From Erythrobacter sp. YT30 (GTDB taxonomy: Bacteria; Pseudomonadota; Alphaproteobacteria; Sphingomonadales; Sphingomonadaceae): DNA of 64,000 bases. This document shows positions 8,089 through 16,335 of the stretch, one piece after another. The first letter of the stretch is position 1. Every line of letters begins with the position of its first letter. The translations under genes were made by a program, and so were the position numbers. The stretch is from contig NZ_LMAF01000002.1 of NCBI RefSeq assembly GCF_001542875.1, positions 1,449,501 to 1,513,500 on the forward strand. Direction: 5' to 3'. The notes beneath the pieces are model-generated. The model ran no database searches. It was not told the DNA's origin and saw only the letters and a list, made by a program, of their open reading frames with translations.

Positions 8089-8882
8089 GCGACACCGCCT
8101 CTGATTTAGCCGAAACCCAGGCCGCGTTTATGCGCGCGATTCTGGATGATGGCGCGCCCCTGCCCGCAGGCTGGGGCAATCGCCAGGCAGCGGGCATGGC
8201 GGTCTATCGCGGGAACTATCGCTCAGCGGTGATGGATGCGCTTGCAAGCAGCTTTGAACGCACCGCGCGCTATGTTGGCGATGATGCGTTTCGGCAGGCG
8301 AGCATGCATCACGTGATTTCTCATCCTCCCTCGCATTGGACGATTGAAGCTGTGGGGGCGGGATTTGATGCGACATGCGCTGAGCTGTTTGGTGATAATC
8401 CAGAGGTCGCTGAACTTGCCTGGCTCGAATGGGCGATGCTGGAGGCGTCTTCTGCCGCTGATCATGAACCTTTGCCCGCAGCCGAATTTGCCGCTGCCTC
8501 TGCAGACTTTGCGGATGATGATTGGGCCAATCTCAAGCTGACATTCACACCGCGCAGCACCGCCCGGATTGTGGAGCACGATCTGGCAGGCATATGGCGC
8601 TCGCTTGATGCCGAAAGCGACAACCCGGCTGCTCCATCAGAGCAAGGCCAGCGCGGAGTGCTTGTTTGGCGCGAGGGTGAAACGCCCACCTTTCTTATCA
8701 TCGCGCCAGACAATGCGCGTGCATTTATGGCGATGCAGAACGGCGCAAGCTATGGCGATCTCATTGGTCTTTTGGCGGGCGACAATCCTGACGGGGAAGC
8801 CATCCAAAATGCAGCGATGAAAGCTGGCGGGATGCTCGGCGAGTGGCTCAATGAAGGGCTCGTTCTCGCATTCGAGACTTGA
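8085..8882 (+). CDS. bufC: Bufferin maturation partner (DUF2063 family)
   Basis: 265 residues starting from GTG at 8085, overlapping the bufB stop. The N-terminal DUF2063 domain is visible around MAVYRGNYRSAVMDALASSF, RYVGDDAFR and HPPSHWTIEAVG. The C-terminal half is the usual variable region of this family. DUF2063 proteins pair with MNIO enzymes and are thought to deliver or hold the precursor peptide. Coupled translation with bufB is likely. Confidence 0.9.
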   Translation: MSDTASDLAETQAAFMRAILDDGAPLPAGWGNRQAAGMAVYRGNYRSAVMDALASSFERTARYVGDDAFRQASMHHVISHPPSHWTIEAVGAGFDATCAELFGDNPEVAELAWLEWAMLEASSAADHEPLPAAEFAAASADFADDDWANLKLTFTPRSTARIVEHDLAGIWRSLDAESDNPAAPSEQGQRGVLVWREGETPTFLIIAPDNARAFMAMQNGASYGDLIGLLAGDNPDGEAIQNAAMKAGGMLGEWLNEGLVLAFET

Positions 8883-8928
8883 CTTGGGGGCCACTCGCTT
8901 CACTCTTCCGCTCAAGGGAGAAAACAAG

Positions 8929-9867
8929 ATGCTAACCGCGACAACGACGCAAGTGCGCACAGAAAAGGCAAGCTTTCTGCTTAAGGCGATCAAATGGATC
9001 ATGTCGCGGCGCAAGCCTGTTTTCCCGCATTCGGCATCCGAATTTCAAACCTACATGGCCACCAGAAAGCTGCCCCGCGATGCAGCCATGCCTCCAAAAA
9101 TGGCGAAGAAATATGATGTGATCTGGTGGGAAGCGGCAGGGCAAAAGGTCGTCACGTTGCACCCAAAGTCCGGCCATGGCGAATGGCACATGCTGTATTT
9201 CCACGGCGGCGGGTTCGTGCTGCCGATGTTCAAGGAGCACTGGCCGCTTGTCGCCGCGATGATCGATCAGTGCGGGGTCAGCATTACCGTGCCGCTTTAC
9301 GATGTGGTGCCCGAAAGCTCCCATGAAGCGCAGGATGCGCTGGCGTATGAGATTTATGACAAACTGGCCGAGCAGCATGACTCATCCAAGATCATCCTAA
9401 ATGGCGATAGCGCTGGTGGGCATATGGCATTGGCGCTCGCTTTGCGGCTGGTACGCACGGGCGACATCATGCCCGGAAAGCTGGCGCTGTTTGCCCCGTG
9501 GCTTGATTTGACCCTGAAAGACCCCGCAATTGCCGAGGTCGAGCCGAACGACTTCATGCTCAAGATCGGCACGCTGCGTGAATGCGGCAAGTTGTTCGCA
9601 GGAGGCCGCGATCCGGCAAGCGCTGAATGCAGCCCGCTTTATGCCTCGTCTGAGGACCTTTCGAAGCTGCCACCAACGCGCATCTGGACGGGTCAGCATG
9701 ATCTTTTTATCGTGGACTCGCGCACTTTCAGCGCCCGGCTCAATCAGCTTGGCGTTGATGCAATGCTGTACGAATTTGCCCAAGCCCCGCACGTGTTCAT
9801 GGCGGTAACCCCAACCCGCGAGGCGAAGGATACGTTCGCGCTGTTGAGCGAATTTCTGGCCGAGTAG
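8929..9867 (+). CDS. Alpha/beta hydrolase fold-3 esterase (hormone-sensitive lipase family)
   Basis: 312 residues. The oxyanion motif YFHGGGFVLPM and the nucleophile elbow GDSAGGHMAL (Ser in GDSAG) are both intact. The acid is probably in WTGQHDLFIVDS and the histidine in APHVFMAV, completing a Ser-Asp-His triad. Such enzymes hydrolyse short-chain acyl esters in the cytoplasm. I chose the ATG at 8929, eight bases after an AAGGGAG ribosome-binding site; a longer frame begins inside bufC. It lies 46 bases after bufC and may share its transcript, but no functional link is evident. Confidence 0.88.
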   Translation: MLTATTTQVRTEKASFLLKAIKWIMSRRKPVFPHSASEFQTYMATRKLPRDAAMPPKMAKKYDVIWWEAAGQKVVTLHPKSGHGEWHMLYFHGGGFVLPMFKEHWPLVAAMIDQCGVSITVPLYDVVPESSHEAQDALAYEIYDKLAEQHDSSKIILNGDSAGGHMALALALRLVRTGDIMPGKLALFAPWLDLTLKDPAIAEVEPNDFMLKIGTLRECGKLFAGGRDPASAECSPLYASSEDLSKLPPTRIWTGQHDLFIVDSRTFSARLNQLGVDAMLYEFAQAPHVFMAVTPTREAKDTFALLSEFLAE

Positions 9868-9868
9868 T

Positions 9869-10819
9869 TCAGCTGCTGAATTGGGTTCCGGTCATCACCT
9901 CGCTCAGCGCCCACAGTCTGTTCGCCGTGTCGGGATCGATCGCATAGCTGCGCACACCGCTGTTGCGGCTTTCATCATCGACCTCTGCCACATGGCAATC
10001 CTCGCAATAGACACCGCCTTTGCCTTCAAGCTCGTCAGCGGTCGCAGCCCAGCATGAAGTGGCCGCGCCTTGGGCTTCGGTCTTCCATTGGAAATTCGGA
10101 TCGCTCGCCATGATGTTCGCCATCAAGCCTTCCTGCATTTTCTCATCCATGTGGCGTCCGAGATTGGTGTTGATCCCGCCCGGATGCACGGCATAGGCGT
10201 GGATGCCCTTGTCAGCGAAGCGCTGCTCCAAACCCACTGTGAAGAGCACGTTGGCGGTCTTCGAATGGCCATAGCTGAGGAAGGGTTCGTAATCGCGATT
10301 TTCGAAATTGGGATCGTCGAGGTGGACAGGCGCAATATGATGGCCGCGGCTCGACAGGTTGACGATGCGCTTGTCATCGCCTGCTTCGACCAGGGGCATC
10401 AATTCCCTGGTCAGCACAAAATGGCCAAGGTGATTGGTGCCGAACTGGTTTTCAAAACCGTCCTTTGTGTGCGTCTTGGGCGTCGCCATGACGCCAGCAT
10501 TGTTGATGAGGATATCAATCGCCTCAAACCGCTCGCGCGCTTCGGCCCCGCATGCACGCACGCTTTCAAGTGAGCTGAGATCGCAGACAATGGTGTCGAG
10601 CTTTGCATCGGGATGGGAAGAGGTGATCTCCTGCACCGCTGTATCAAGCGTATCCTGATTGCGCCCGGCTAGTATGATTTCAGCGCCTTTCGCTGCCATG
10701 GCGCGCACCGTTTCCTTGCCAAGCCCAGATGTCGCACCCGTTACGAACACCCGCGTGCCGGTTAGATCCTTGCCTTCAAGCACCTCGTCCGTCGTGCTCG
10801 TCTTGCCAAATGCGCTCAT
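9869..10819 (-). CDS. Short-chain dehydrogenase/reductase
   Basis: 316 residues, with the longer C-terminus typical of retinol dehydrogenase/WW-oxidoreductase-like SDRs. The cofactor motif is TGATSGLGKE near residue 26. NNAGV follows in LINNAGVMATP, and the catalytic pair is YGHSK preceded by the serine in NLSSRGHH. It probably oxidises or reduces an alcohol or ketone with NAD(P)H; the substrate is unknown. The ATG at 10819 has GGAGA eight bases upstream and is preferred over the start five codons earlier. It is convergent with the esterase gene, with one base between them. Confidence 0.87.
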   Translation of the reverse strand: MSAFGKTSTTDEVLEGKDLTGTRVFVTGATSGLGKETVRAMAAKGAEIILAGRNQDTLDTAVQEITSSHPDAKLDTIVCDLSSLESVRACGAEARERFEAIDILINNAGVMATPKTHTKDGFENQFGTNHLGHFVLTRELMPLVEAGDDKRIVNLSSRGHHIAPVHLDDPNFENRDYEPFLSYGHSKTANVLFTVGLEQRFADKGIHAYAVHPGGINTNLGRHMDEKMQEGLMANIMASDPNFQWKTEAQGAATSCWAATADELEGKGGVYCEDCHVAEVDDESRNSGVRSYAIDPDTANRLWALSEVMTGTQFSS

Positions 10820-10992
10820 CTTTATGCTCTCCAATAGCTTGCGCCGTCAGGTAGCATTGGAGATGCAGCGCGTCATTCGCGAATGTGCGATGGCGGCGGC
10901 CTGATCTCCTCTTGCCGCGGGTGCGGGGGTGAATTACGTCTTCTCCTACGTTTGATCACTTAACCGACCACGCCGATAAAAGGCCGATACCC

Positions 10993-12123
10993 ATGACCGT
11001 TCTGCGCGACACTCGAATTGCAGCTGCTGCCTTGATCACTTTGACTGCATTGTTCGCAATGTTTGCTGCGCCCGCAACAGCACAAGATAAACAGCCCGAG
11101 CCTGAGTCGGAGCCCAAATGGTCTATCGCGATCCATGGCGGGGCAGGCACTATCCGGCGCGAGGACACGACGCCCGAACAGGTCGCCCAGTACGAGGCGG
11201 CATTGCAGAAAGCCTTGGATGAAGGCGCAGCGATTCTGGCGGAAGGCGGCACCTCGATGGATGCAATCAAGGCCGCGATTGTGCTGATGGAGGATGAGCC
11301 GCTGTTCAATGCCGGGCGCGGGGCGGTGTTTACCTGGGAAGGCGAAAATGAGCTCGATGCCTCGATCATGGACGGGCGCGATCGCAGCGCTGGCGCGGTA
11401 GCCGGAGTGAAATCGATCAAGAACCCGATCCTGCTTGCCGATGAAGTGCGCACTGATAGCCCGCATGTTTTCCTGAGCGGTGCAGGCGCAGAGCAATTTG
11501 CAAACGAAAAAGGCCTGGAGACGGCCCCGCCAGAATGGTTTGCCACCGAAGCGCGCAGGCAGTCTTTGGAACGCATGAAAGCGGATGCTTTATCTGCGCT
11601 CGATGTGGATCTGAAGTTCGGCACGGTTGGCGCTGTGGCGTTGGATCAGGATGGCAATCTCGCCGCCGGGACTTCAACCGGCGGAATGACAGGAAAGCGG
11701 TGGGGCCGCATTGGTGATGCCCCAGTGATTGGCGCAGGCACCTATGCCGACAATCGCAGCTGCGCTCTGTCTGCAACGGGCTGGGGCGAGTACTTTATCC
11801 GCGTGGGCGTTGCGCACGAGATTTGCGCGCGGCTCCGCATGGAGGTGTCAGGCTGGACGGTTTATGCTCCTGCTGACGAGGAAATCGATCTCGAAGCTTA
11901 TGCCGTCAATCGAGCGCAGGATATCGCAGACTCCGTGATGGCCGAAGTCAAAGAGTTGGGCGGCGATGGCGGTATCATCCTTGTGACGCACACCGGTGAT
12001 GCGCTCTTCAGCTTCAACACGGCGGGCATGTATCGCGGCCGCGCGACGAGCGAAGGTGTGAATGAAGTCGCGATCTTTGGCGGTGAAGAAAGCGAAGAGG
12101 CGTCCGAAACGCCCGATCACTGA
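10993..12123 (+). CDS. Isoaspartyl peptidase / plant-type L-asparaginase precursor
   Basis: 376 residues. A signal peptide covers residues 1-30 (ending in APATAQ). The Ntn-hydrolase begins with WSIAIHGGAGTI. The autocatalytic cleavage site and nucleophile is Thr211 in KFGTVGAVALD, followed by GNLAAGTSTGGMTGK (substrate binding), GAGTYAD and the C-terminal beta subunit. After self-cleavage the enzyme removes isoaspartyl residues from peptides or hydrolyses asparagine. With a signal peptide it should act in the periplasm. The C-terminus carries a short acidic tail. It is transcribed alone between divergent and convergent neighbours. Confidence 0.93.
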   Translation: MTVLRDTRIAAAALITLTALFAMFAAPATAQDKQPEPESEPKWSIAIHGGAGTIRREDTTPEQVAQYEAALQKALDEGAAILAEGGTSMDAIKAAIVLMEDEPLFNAGRGAVFTWEGENELDASIMDGRDRSAGAVAGVKSIKNPILLADEVRTDSPHVFLSGAGAEQFANEKGLETAPPEWFATEARRQSLERMKADALSALDVDLKFGTVGAVALDQDGNLAAGTSTGGMTGKRWGRIGDAPVIGAGTYADNRSCALSATGWGEYFIRVGVAHEICARLRMEVSGWTVYAPADEEIDLEAYAVNRAQDIADSVMAEVKELGGDGGIILVTHTGDALFSFNTAGMYRGRATSEGVNEVAIFGGEESEEASETPDH

Positions 12124-12126
12124 TCG

Positions 12127-13014
12127 CTAAAGCTCTTCAATCCGGCAGCCGCGCGCTTCCAGAATAGGGCGCATTTCCCAGTACGCCATCGGTGTCCGGT
12201 AAAGCGGTATATAGGGATGCAGGTGATGCACGATGTGAAACTGCATCCCCATCGATCCGATATTGCCAAGCTTTGATCGCCAGCTGCGCGTGTTGCGATA
12301 GCGGCCCTGCTCAGCGCCCGGATGATGCGGCGCCCATGACAGGAAGAAGATAATATAGGTGATGGCAATCTGATAAGGCAGCCACCAAAGGAAGAGCGCT
12401 TCCAGCGCATATCCATTCCAGGCGAGTGCACTAAGGATCGCAATGTGCCCGAGCTTGTAAGCAAGACTAAGCACGATCAGATCGGTGCGCCCGGCGCGGG
12501 TTAGCGCGGCGGCATAATCGCGATTGCGCTTCGCACGAGGCTGGCGCTGGGCGATGATACCCCACAAGGCGTGCCACGGGCCGGGTGCGTTCACGGTGAT
12601 ATCGACATCCAGTTCAGGATCGTTGGTGTGCCTGTGATGATCGAGATGGGTGACACGCAGAACCTCAAACGGATAGACAATCATCCAGCTGGTTGAATGG
12701 CCCACCAATTCATTGAGCCAGCGCAGCTTTGTGCCGGGCCTAGCAATGATATCGTGCTGCGCCTCATGGGTGGGCAGGTAGACGAGCGCCATGTTGGCGC
12801 ATGCAATGGGGAAAGCCACCCAAAGCGGCATCAGTCCGGTAAAGACAAGCGGCCAAAGGCTCAGCCAGACCGCCATATTTGCGAACGCCCAGACCACGGC
12901 TCCCCATGGGAACATGCCCGAATGCTTGCGCGCGATCTTGAGTTCGAGCCGTCTGAGCTCGGCATCAGAAAGCTGCGACAGATCATCGGGAAGGATGGCG
13001 GAATGGGCGTTCAT
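12127..13014 (-). CDS. Membrane fatty acid desaturase family protein
   Basis: 295 residues with three histidine boxes typical of membrane di-iron desaturases and hydroxylases: HEAQHD, HLDHHRH and HIVHHLHP. Several hydrophobic segments separate them. It may desaturate a lipid or modify a carotenoid; the boxes do not distinguish these. The ATG at 13014 overlaps the stop of the small membrane gene upstream (ATGA), which fixes the start. An open frame continues 12 codons further but lacks a ribosome-binding site. A second, longer desaturase lies at 48274-49371. Confidence 0.85.
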   Translation of the reverse strand: MNAHSAILPDDLSQLSDAELRRLELKIARKHSGMFPWGAVVWAFANMAVWLSLWPLVFTGLMPLWVAFPIACANMALVYLPTHEAQHDIIARPGTKLRWLNELVGHSTSWMIVYPFEVLRVTHLDHHRHTNDPELDVDITVNAPGPWHALWGIIAQRQPRAKRNRDYAAALTRAGRTDLIVLSLAYKLGHIAILSALAWNGYALEALFLWWLPYQIAITYIIFFLSWAPHHPGAEQGRYRNTRSWRSKLGNIGSMGMQFHIVHHLHPYIPLYRTPMAYWEMRPILEARGCRIEEL

Positions 13015-13205
13015 ATCCAGCGCCCCGTGATCGTAGCGATCAATCCCCATGTGCCGCCGACAATCAGCGCAAAGGTGAGAGAGGCAAGGCCGAATGGTGC
13101 GGCAATTCCGATAGCCGCCATCCCCTGATCAATGACGGGCACCAGAAAGGCAAAAGCAAAGATCAGCGGCAGGATGCCAGCAATGATTTTGAGCGCGCGT
13201 TCCAC
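13011..13205 (-). CDS. Small membrane protein co-translated with the desaturase
   Basis: 64 residues from a GTG at 13205, with GGGGGATAGG upstream as ribosome-binding site. It has two hydrophobic helices (IIAGILPLIFAFAFLVPVI and FGLASLTFALIVGGTWGLIA). The TGA stop overlaps the ATG of the desaturase, so it is very likely translated and may assist that enzyme. A TTG start 11 codons upstream is possible. No family recognised. Confidence 0.65.
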   Translation of the reverse strand: MERALKIIAGILPLIFAFAFLVPVIDQGMAAIGIAAPFGLASLTFALIVGGTWGLIATITGRWI

Positions 13206-13295
13206 AATCCTATCCCCCCAAGAAGCGAAGGATAGCAAATTGCAACGGATTGGAAAGTCCCGCTGGCACCGACGTGCCGAACTCCGGATCGCGGA

Positions 13296-14252
13296 CTAAA
13301 AGGGATTGATTTTTGAGAAGCGATAATCGCCCAGCACGAAATCTGAAATGATCTTGCCAACCTGGGCAAGCGTGGCCTCAGAGGCAGGGTCGATGCTGTC
13401 ATGCGTCTCACGGGCGCGGTAATACGTGGCGAACGTGATGGGCGGGCGCGGTGTGTCGCCTTTTTGTGGGGCCTCGGCAAAGCCGATATCGACGTAAAGG
13501 CTGCCCATGCCCGGCCAGAATGAAGTGCCAGTCTTGTCGCCCGCAACCCATCCTTCTTCAAGCCCGGCGCGAACACGCCGTACGCCGGTGGGTGTGTCGA
13601 TCATCCACTGTTTGAGTATGGCCCGCTCTGCATCGGGCAGAGCATCGCCGTAAATCAGCTTTGCGACGGTGCGCGCCATCGCCGCCGGTGTCGTCGTATC
13701 GCGCACTTCGGTGACGGGCACATTGTTGAGCGCTGGCTCTGTGCGATCAAGGCGGCTCACATCATCGCCAATGGATCGCCAGAAACCGGTAAGCGCTGCT
13801 GGCCCACCCAATTCGCGCAGCAGGATATTGGCTGCAGCGTTATCTGAGTACTTCTGCGTGAACTCAGCAAGCTCCAGCATGGTCGCGCCTTCATCCAGCC
13901 TTTGTGTGGTGAACGGCGAGACGAACATCAGATCATCCTCGCTCCACCGAATAAGCTTGTTGCCATCGATTTCACCTGCGGCATTGGCGCTCAAAATCTT
14001 GGCGGCGAGTGAGAGCTTAAATGACGAGCAATGACCAAATCGCCTGTCCTGATTGAGACCTATTGAAAGGCCGCTTGCCGCATCGAACAGCTCTGCACCC
14101 AGGGTACCGCCCGCATTCGCCTCGATGATGCGCATGCGCGACTGGAGCCGTCCTAGCGGGCTTTGATCGGGCGGCAAGCATCCTGAAAGGCCAAGTGCCA
14201 GACCAGAGCCGATTGCCATGCGGCGAGTGAAGTTGGGCACGGAATTGCTCAT
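13296..14252 (-). CDS. Class A beta-lactamase-like serine hydrolase, lipoprotein
   Basis: 318 residues. The N-terminus has twin arginines (TRRMAIGSGLALGLSGC) with a lipobox cysteine at 25, suggesting Tat export and lipid anchoring. All class A elements are present: SSFK with nucleophile Ser76 and Lys79, YSDN at 135-138, a general-base Glu172 in TEPALN, and the KTG triad at 240-242. The complete omega-loop glutamate argues for true beta-lactamase chemistry rather than a penicillin-binding protein. It overlaps the RDD gene by four bases and forms the last gene of the MoxR/DUF58 operon, an unusual place for a resistance-type enzyme. Confidence 0.88.
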   Translation of the reverse strand: MSNSVPNFTRRMAIGSGLALGLSGCLPPDQSPLGRLQSRMRIIEANAGGTLGAELFDAASGLSIGLNQDRRFGHCSSFKLSLAAKILSANAAGEIDGNKLIRWSEDDLMFVSPFTTQRLDEGATMLELAEFTQKYSDNAAANILLRELGGPAALTGFWRSIGDDVSRLDRTEPALNNVPVTEVRDTTTPAAMARTVAKLIYGDALPDAERAILKQWMIDTPTGVRRVRAGLEEGWVAGDKTGTSFWPGMGSLYVDIGFAEAPQKGDTPRPPITFATYYRARETHDSIDPASEATLAQVGKIISDFVLGDYRFSKINPF

Positions 14253-15187
14253 GAATACTTGTCCGCCTTGCGTTTGCCGAACCGCATATCACCTTCAAGT
14301 TTTGCGCGCAGCTGTGCGTAGAACGCTTCAAGGAAAGCGCGTTCATCGCCAGCGCCCGGATCCCAGCCTATTTTGCGGCAAATCGTTTCATGCACAGCGG
14401 CAAGCGCTTCGGGCTCTGCTTCACGCAGCATCCGCTCCAATGTCTGCAATTCGCGTTCGCCATAGATCGACAATTCTTCATCGCCAAAATCATACCGTAC
14501 GCCGGTGACATGGCTCGTTCCGCGAGCTGCGCCTTGGGTCGAAAGAGTTTCGGCAAGCTTGGTGCGCGGTGCTTCGACAACCCAGGTGCCCGCGATGATA
14601 TCGCCTGCTCGCAAGGCATCCTTGTTGAAGAAGGGGAAGAGCAGGAAGACGAAAAACCAGATAGTCGCAGCCCAGATAGTGCCGCCCATATCTTCTTGGA
14701 ATGAGCTCATGAGGGCAAGTACGATTATGAAAACGATGGGATAGAATATCTCGATATCGCGCAAGAGATTGCGCGCGATCACGGCTTCGGGTGTGAGGCG
14801 CGCGCCGCCATGTGCGGCTACTCTGATGCCCACCGCACGCTTGCCCAAAGTTGCGCCGCGCGGGCCCAGTTCCTGTGCGAGGAAGTAGCCGTACCAGACC
14901 ACGAAGCCGGTTAGGATGCCGATGATGGCGATAAACTCGCGGGCATTCGACGCCTGCGTCTCATCAACGACGACCCCATCGTCGAACAATCCTCCTGCGA
15001 TCATATCAATGACCCAGCTCACTACGATCACTCCGAACAGCAGGATAAGAAAATCGAGAATGAGCGCGCCAGCCCGTGCGCCGCGCGAAGCTACCACTAT
15101 GGGCACTGCGATCCCTTCAGGCGTGATTAGGGTGCGCTCGCGTTTGTTGACGCCGCCAACAGGGGTGATGCCGGTGCGTGCGTTCAT
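14249..15187 (-). CDS. RDD family membrane protein
   Basis: 312 residues. The RDD domain begins with SRGARAGALILDFLILLFGV, with the Arg and Asp that name the family, and continues through GYFLAQELGPRGATLGKRAVGI. About four transmembrane segments lie between residues 35 and 200. The C-terminal third is soluble and charged, with many Glu/Arg residues. RDD proteins are proposed transporters or ion exchangers. It overlaps both neighbours by four bases, so it is translated as part of a compact operon with the SpoIIM-like and DUF58 genes. Confidence 0.88.
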   Translation of the reverse strand: MNARTGITPVGGVNKRERTLITPEGIAVPIVVASRGARAGALILDFLILLFGVIVVSWVIDMIAGGLFDDGVVVDETQASNAREFIAIIGILTGFVVWYGYFLAQELGPRGATLGKRAVGIRVAAHGGARLTPEAVIARNLLRDIEIFYPIVFIIVLALMSSFQEDMGGTIWAATIWFFVFLLFPFFNKDALRAGDIIAGTWVVEAPRTKLAETLSTQGAARGTSHVTGVRYDFGDEELSIYGERELQTLERMLREAEPEALAAVHETICRKIGWDPGAGDERAFLEAFYAQLRAKLEGDMRFGKRKADKYS

Positions 15188-16335
15188 CCGCTCGCTCCCA
15201 CTGGACGCGGCCGGTACAGGTAGAAATAGGCAAGCCAGAAGGCGAGCATCATCCCGCCAATCATGAAGCGGCTTTGCGCACCGTCGACCAATTGCCGCGG
15301 GAATGCTTCGAGAAGGGCGGCTGCAACCATCATCAAGACAACGCCGACCATGACGACCGCGCCGCGCTGGCCAGCTTCCGACGCCGCCTTAAGAACAGTG
15401 CGATTGCCCGGAAACGCCATGGATCGCCCGATGTGAAGACCTGCTGCACCCGATAGCAGGATACCGAAAAACTCGGTCGTGCCATGAACGCTCAGCCAGG
15501 CTGCGAACTCGACCTCCAGCCCTTGCCCCGCAAACAGCCACATCATCGCGCCCAGCAAGGCGAGGTTGTAAATGAGCAGCATCAGCGTCGGGATGCCAAA
15601 TGCAAAGCCCAGCGCAAAGGCGAAGATACAAACGGCGGCATTGTTGCTGAAGAGGCTGGCGGCAAAGACCGACAGCCCGCCCGCATCTTGCTCTACCGCA
15701 AGCGTTTCAGCCAAAGCCTCCCGGCTTGCGCCTGGGACGCGGGCATCGAGGAATTGAGTTGGGACGAGGCGGTAATACCACTCAACATCGCGAACCACGA
15801 GCAGCCAGCCAACGATCGCGCCTGCTACCATCACGAACAGCGCAATGCAGCATTCAAGCCAGATTTCGCGAACGGCGCGGCTCCACCCACCTAGGAAAAA
15901 GTCACGCAGCCAGCCAATCAGACCCTTTCTCGGGCCGTAGACCTGAAACCATGCCCGCTGAACGAGGCTTTCAAGGTATACGAGCGTTGCTGCATCGAGC
16001 GATGTTTCGCGCGCGACGGAAAGACTGGAGGCTGCCGTTCGGTAGAGTGTCGGAAGCGCGAGCAGATCGTCATCGCTGATCCGCCGCAATCCGCCGCGCT
16101 CCATGCGTTGCACGATGTCTTCCAGCCGGCGCCAATCGCCCTCGCGCTCCAACCGGAAGCGGTCTGATCGCAAGGCAGCGCTTTCAATATCTGCAGGCGC
16201 TGCAATTTCGCTTTTGCCGAAAAAGCTGGCGAACCGCCCTCTCGATTTGGCGGGCGTCGCTGCACCCGCAGCCTCTTCTTGAGGAGCCGGGGCGCCTGGG
16301 ATGGCGTCTGGGTTCTTGGTCGCAGGCCGGTTCAT
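15184..16335 (-). CDS. Stage II sporulation protein M-like membrane protein (SpoIIM/DUF95)
   Basis: 383 residues. A soluble N-terminal region (about 1-150) includes a Glu/Arg-rich helical part, followed by several membrane segments with the family features SVHGTTEFFGILLSGAAGLHIG. In non-sporulating bacteria, SpoIIM-like proteins sit in operons with MoxR ATPases, DUF58 proteins and RDD proteins, exactly as here, and probably form part of an envelope complex. Start and stop each overlap the neighbouring gene by four bases (ATGA). Confidence 0.88.
   Translation of the reverse strand: MNRPATKNPDAIPGAPAPQEEAAGAATPAKSRGRFASFFGKSEIAAPADIESAALRSDRFRLEREGDWRRLEDIVQRMERGGLRRISDDDLLALPTLYRTAASSLSVARETSLDAATLVYLESLVQRAWFQVYGPRKGLIGWLRDFFLGGWSRAVREIWLECCIALFVMVAGAIVGWLLVVRDVEWYYRLVPTQFLDARVPGASREALAETLAVEQDAGGLSVFAASLFSNNAAVCIFAFALGFAFGIPTLMLLIYNLALLGAMMWLFAGQGLEVEFAAWLSVHGTTEFFGILLSGAAGLHIGRSMAFPGNRTVLKAASEAGQRGAVVMVGVVLMMVAAALLEAFPRQLVDGAQSRFMIGGMMLAFWLAYFYLYRPRPVGASG

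Noticed and set aside
9806..9828. GTAACC followed by CGAA as a further SigF promoter
   Set aside because: The spacer is 13 bases and the site lies inside the esterase coding sequence.
10956..11624. 222-codon minus-strand open frame over the asparaginase-like gene
   Set aside because: Lies opposite a protein with an intact catalytic threonine motif and signal peptide; Ser/Ala/Arg-rich shadow.
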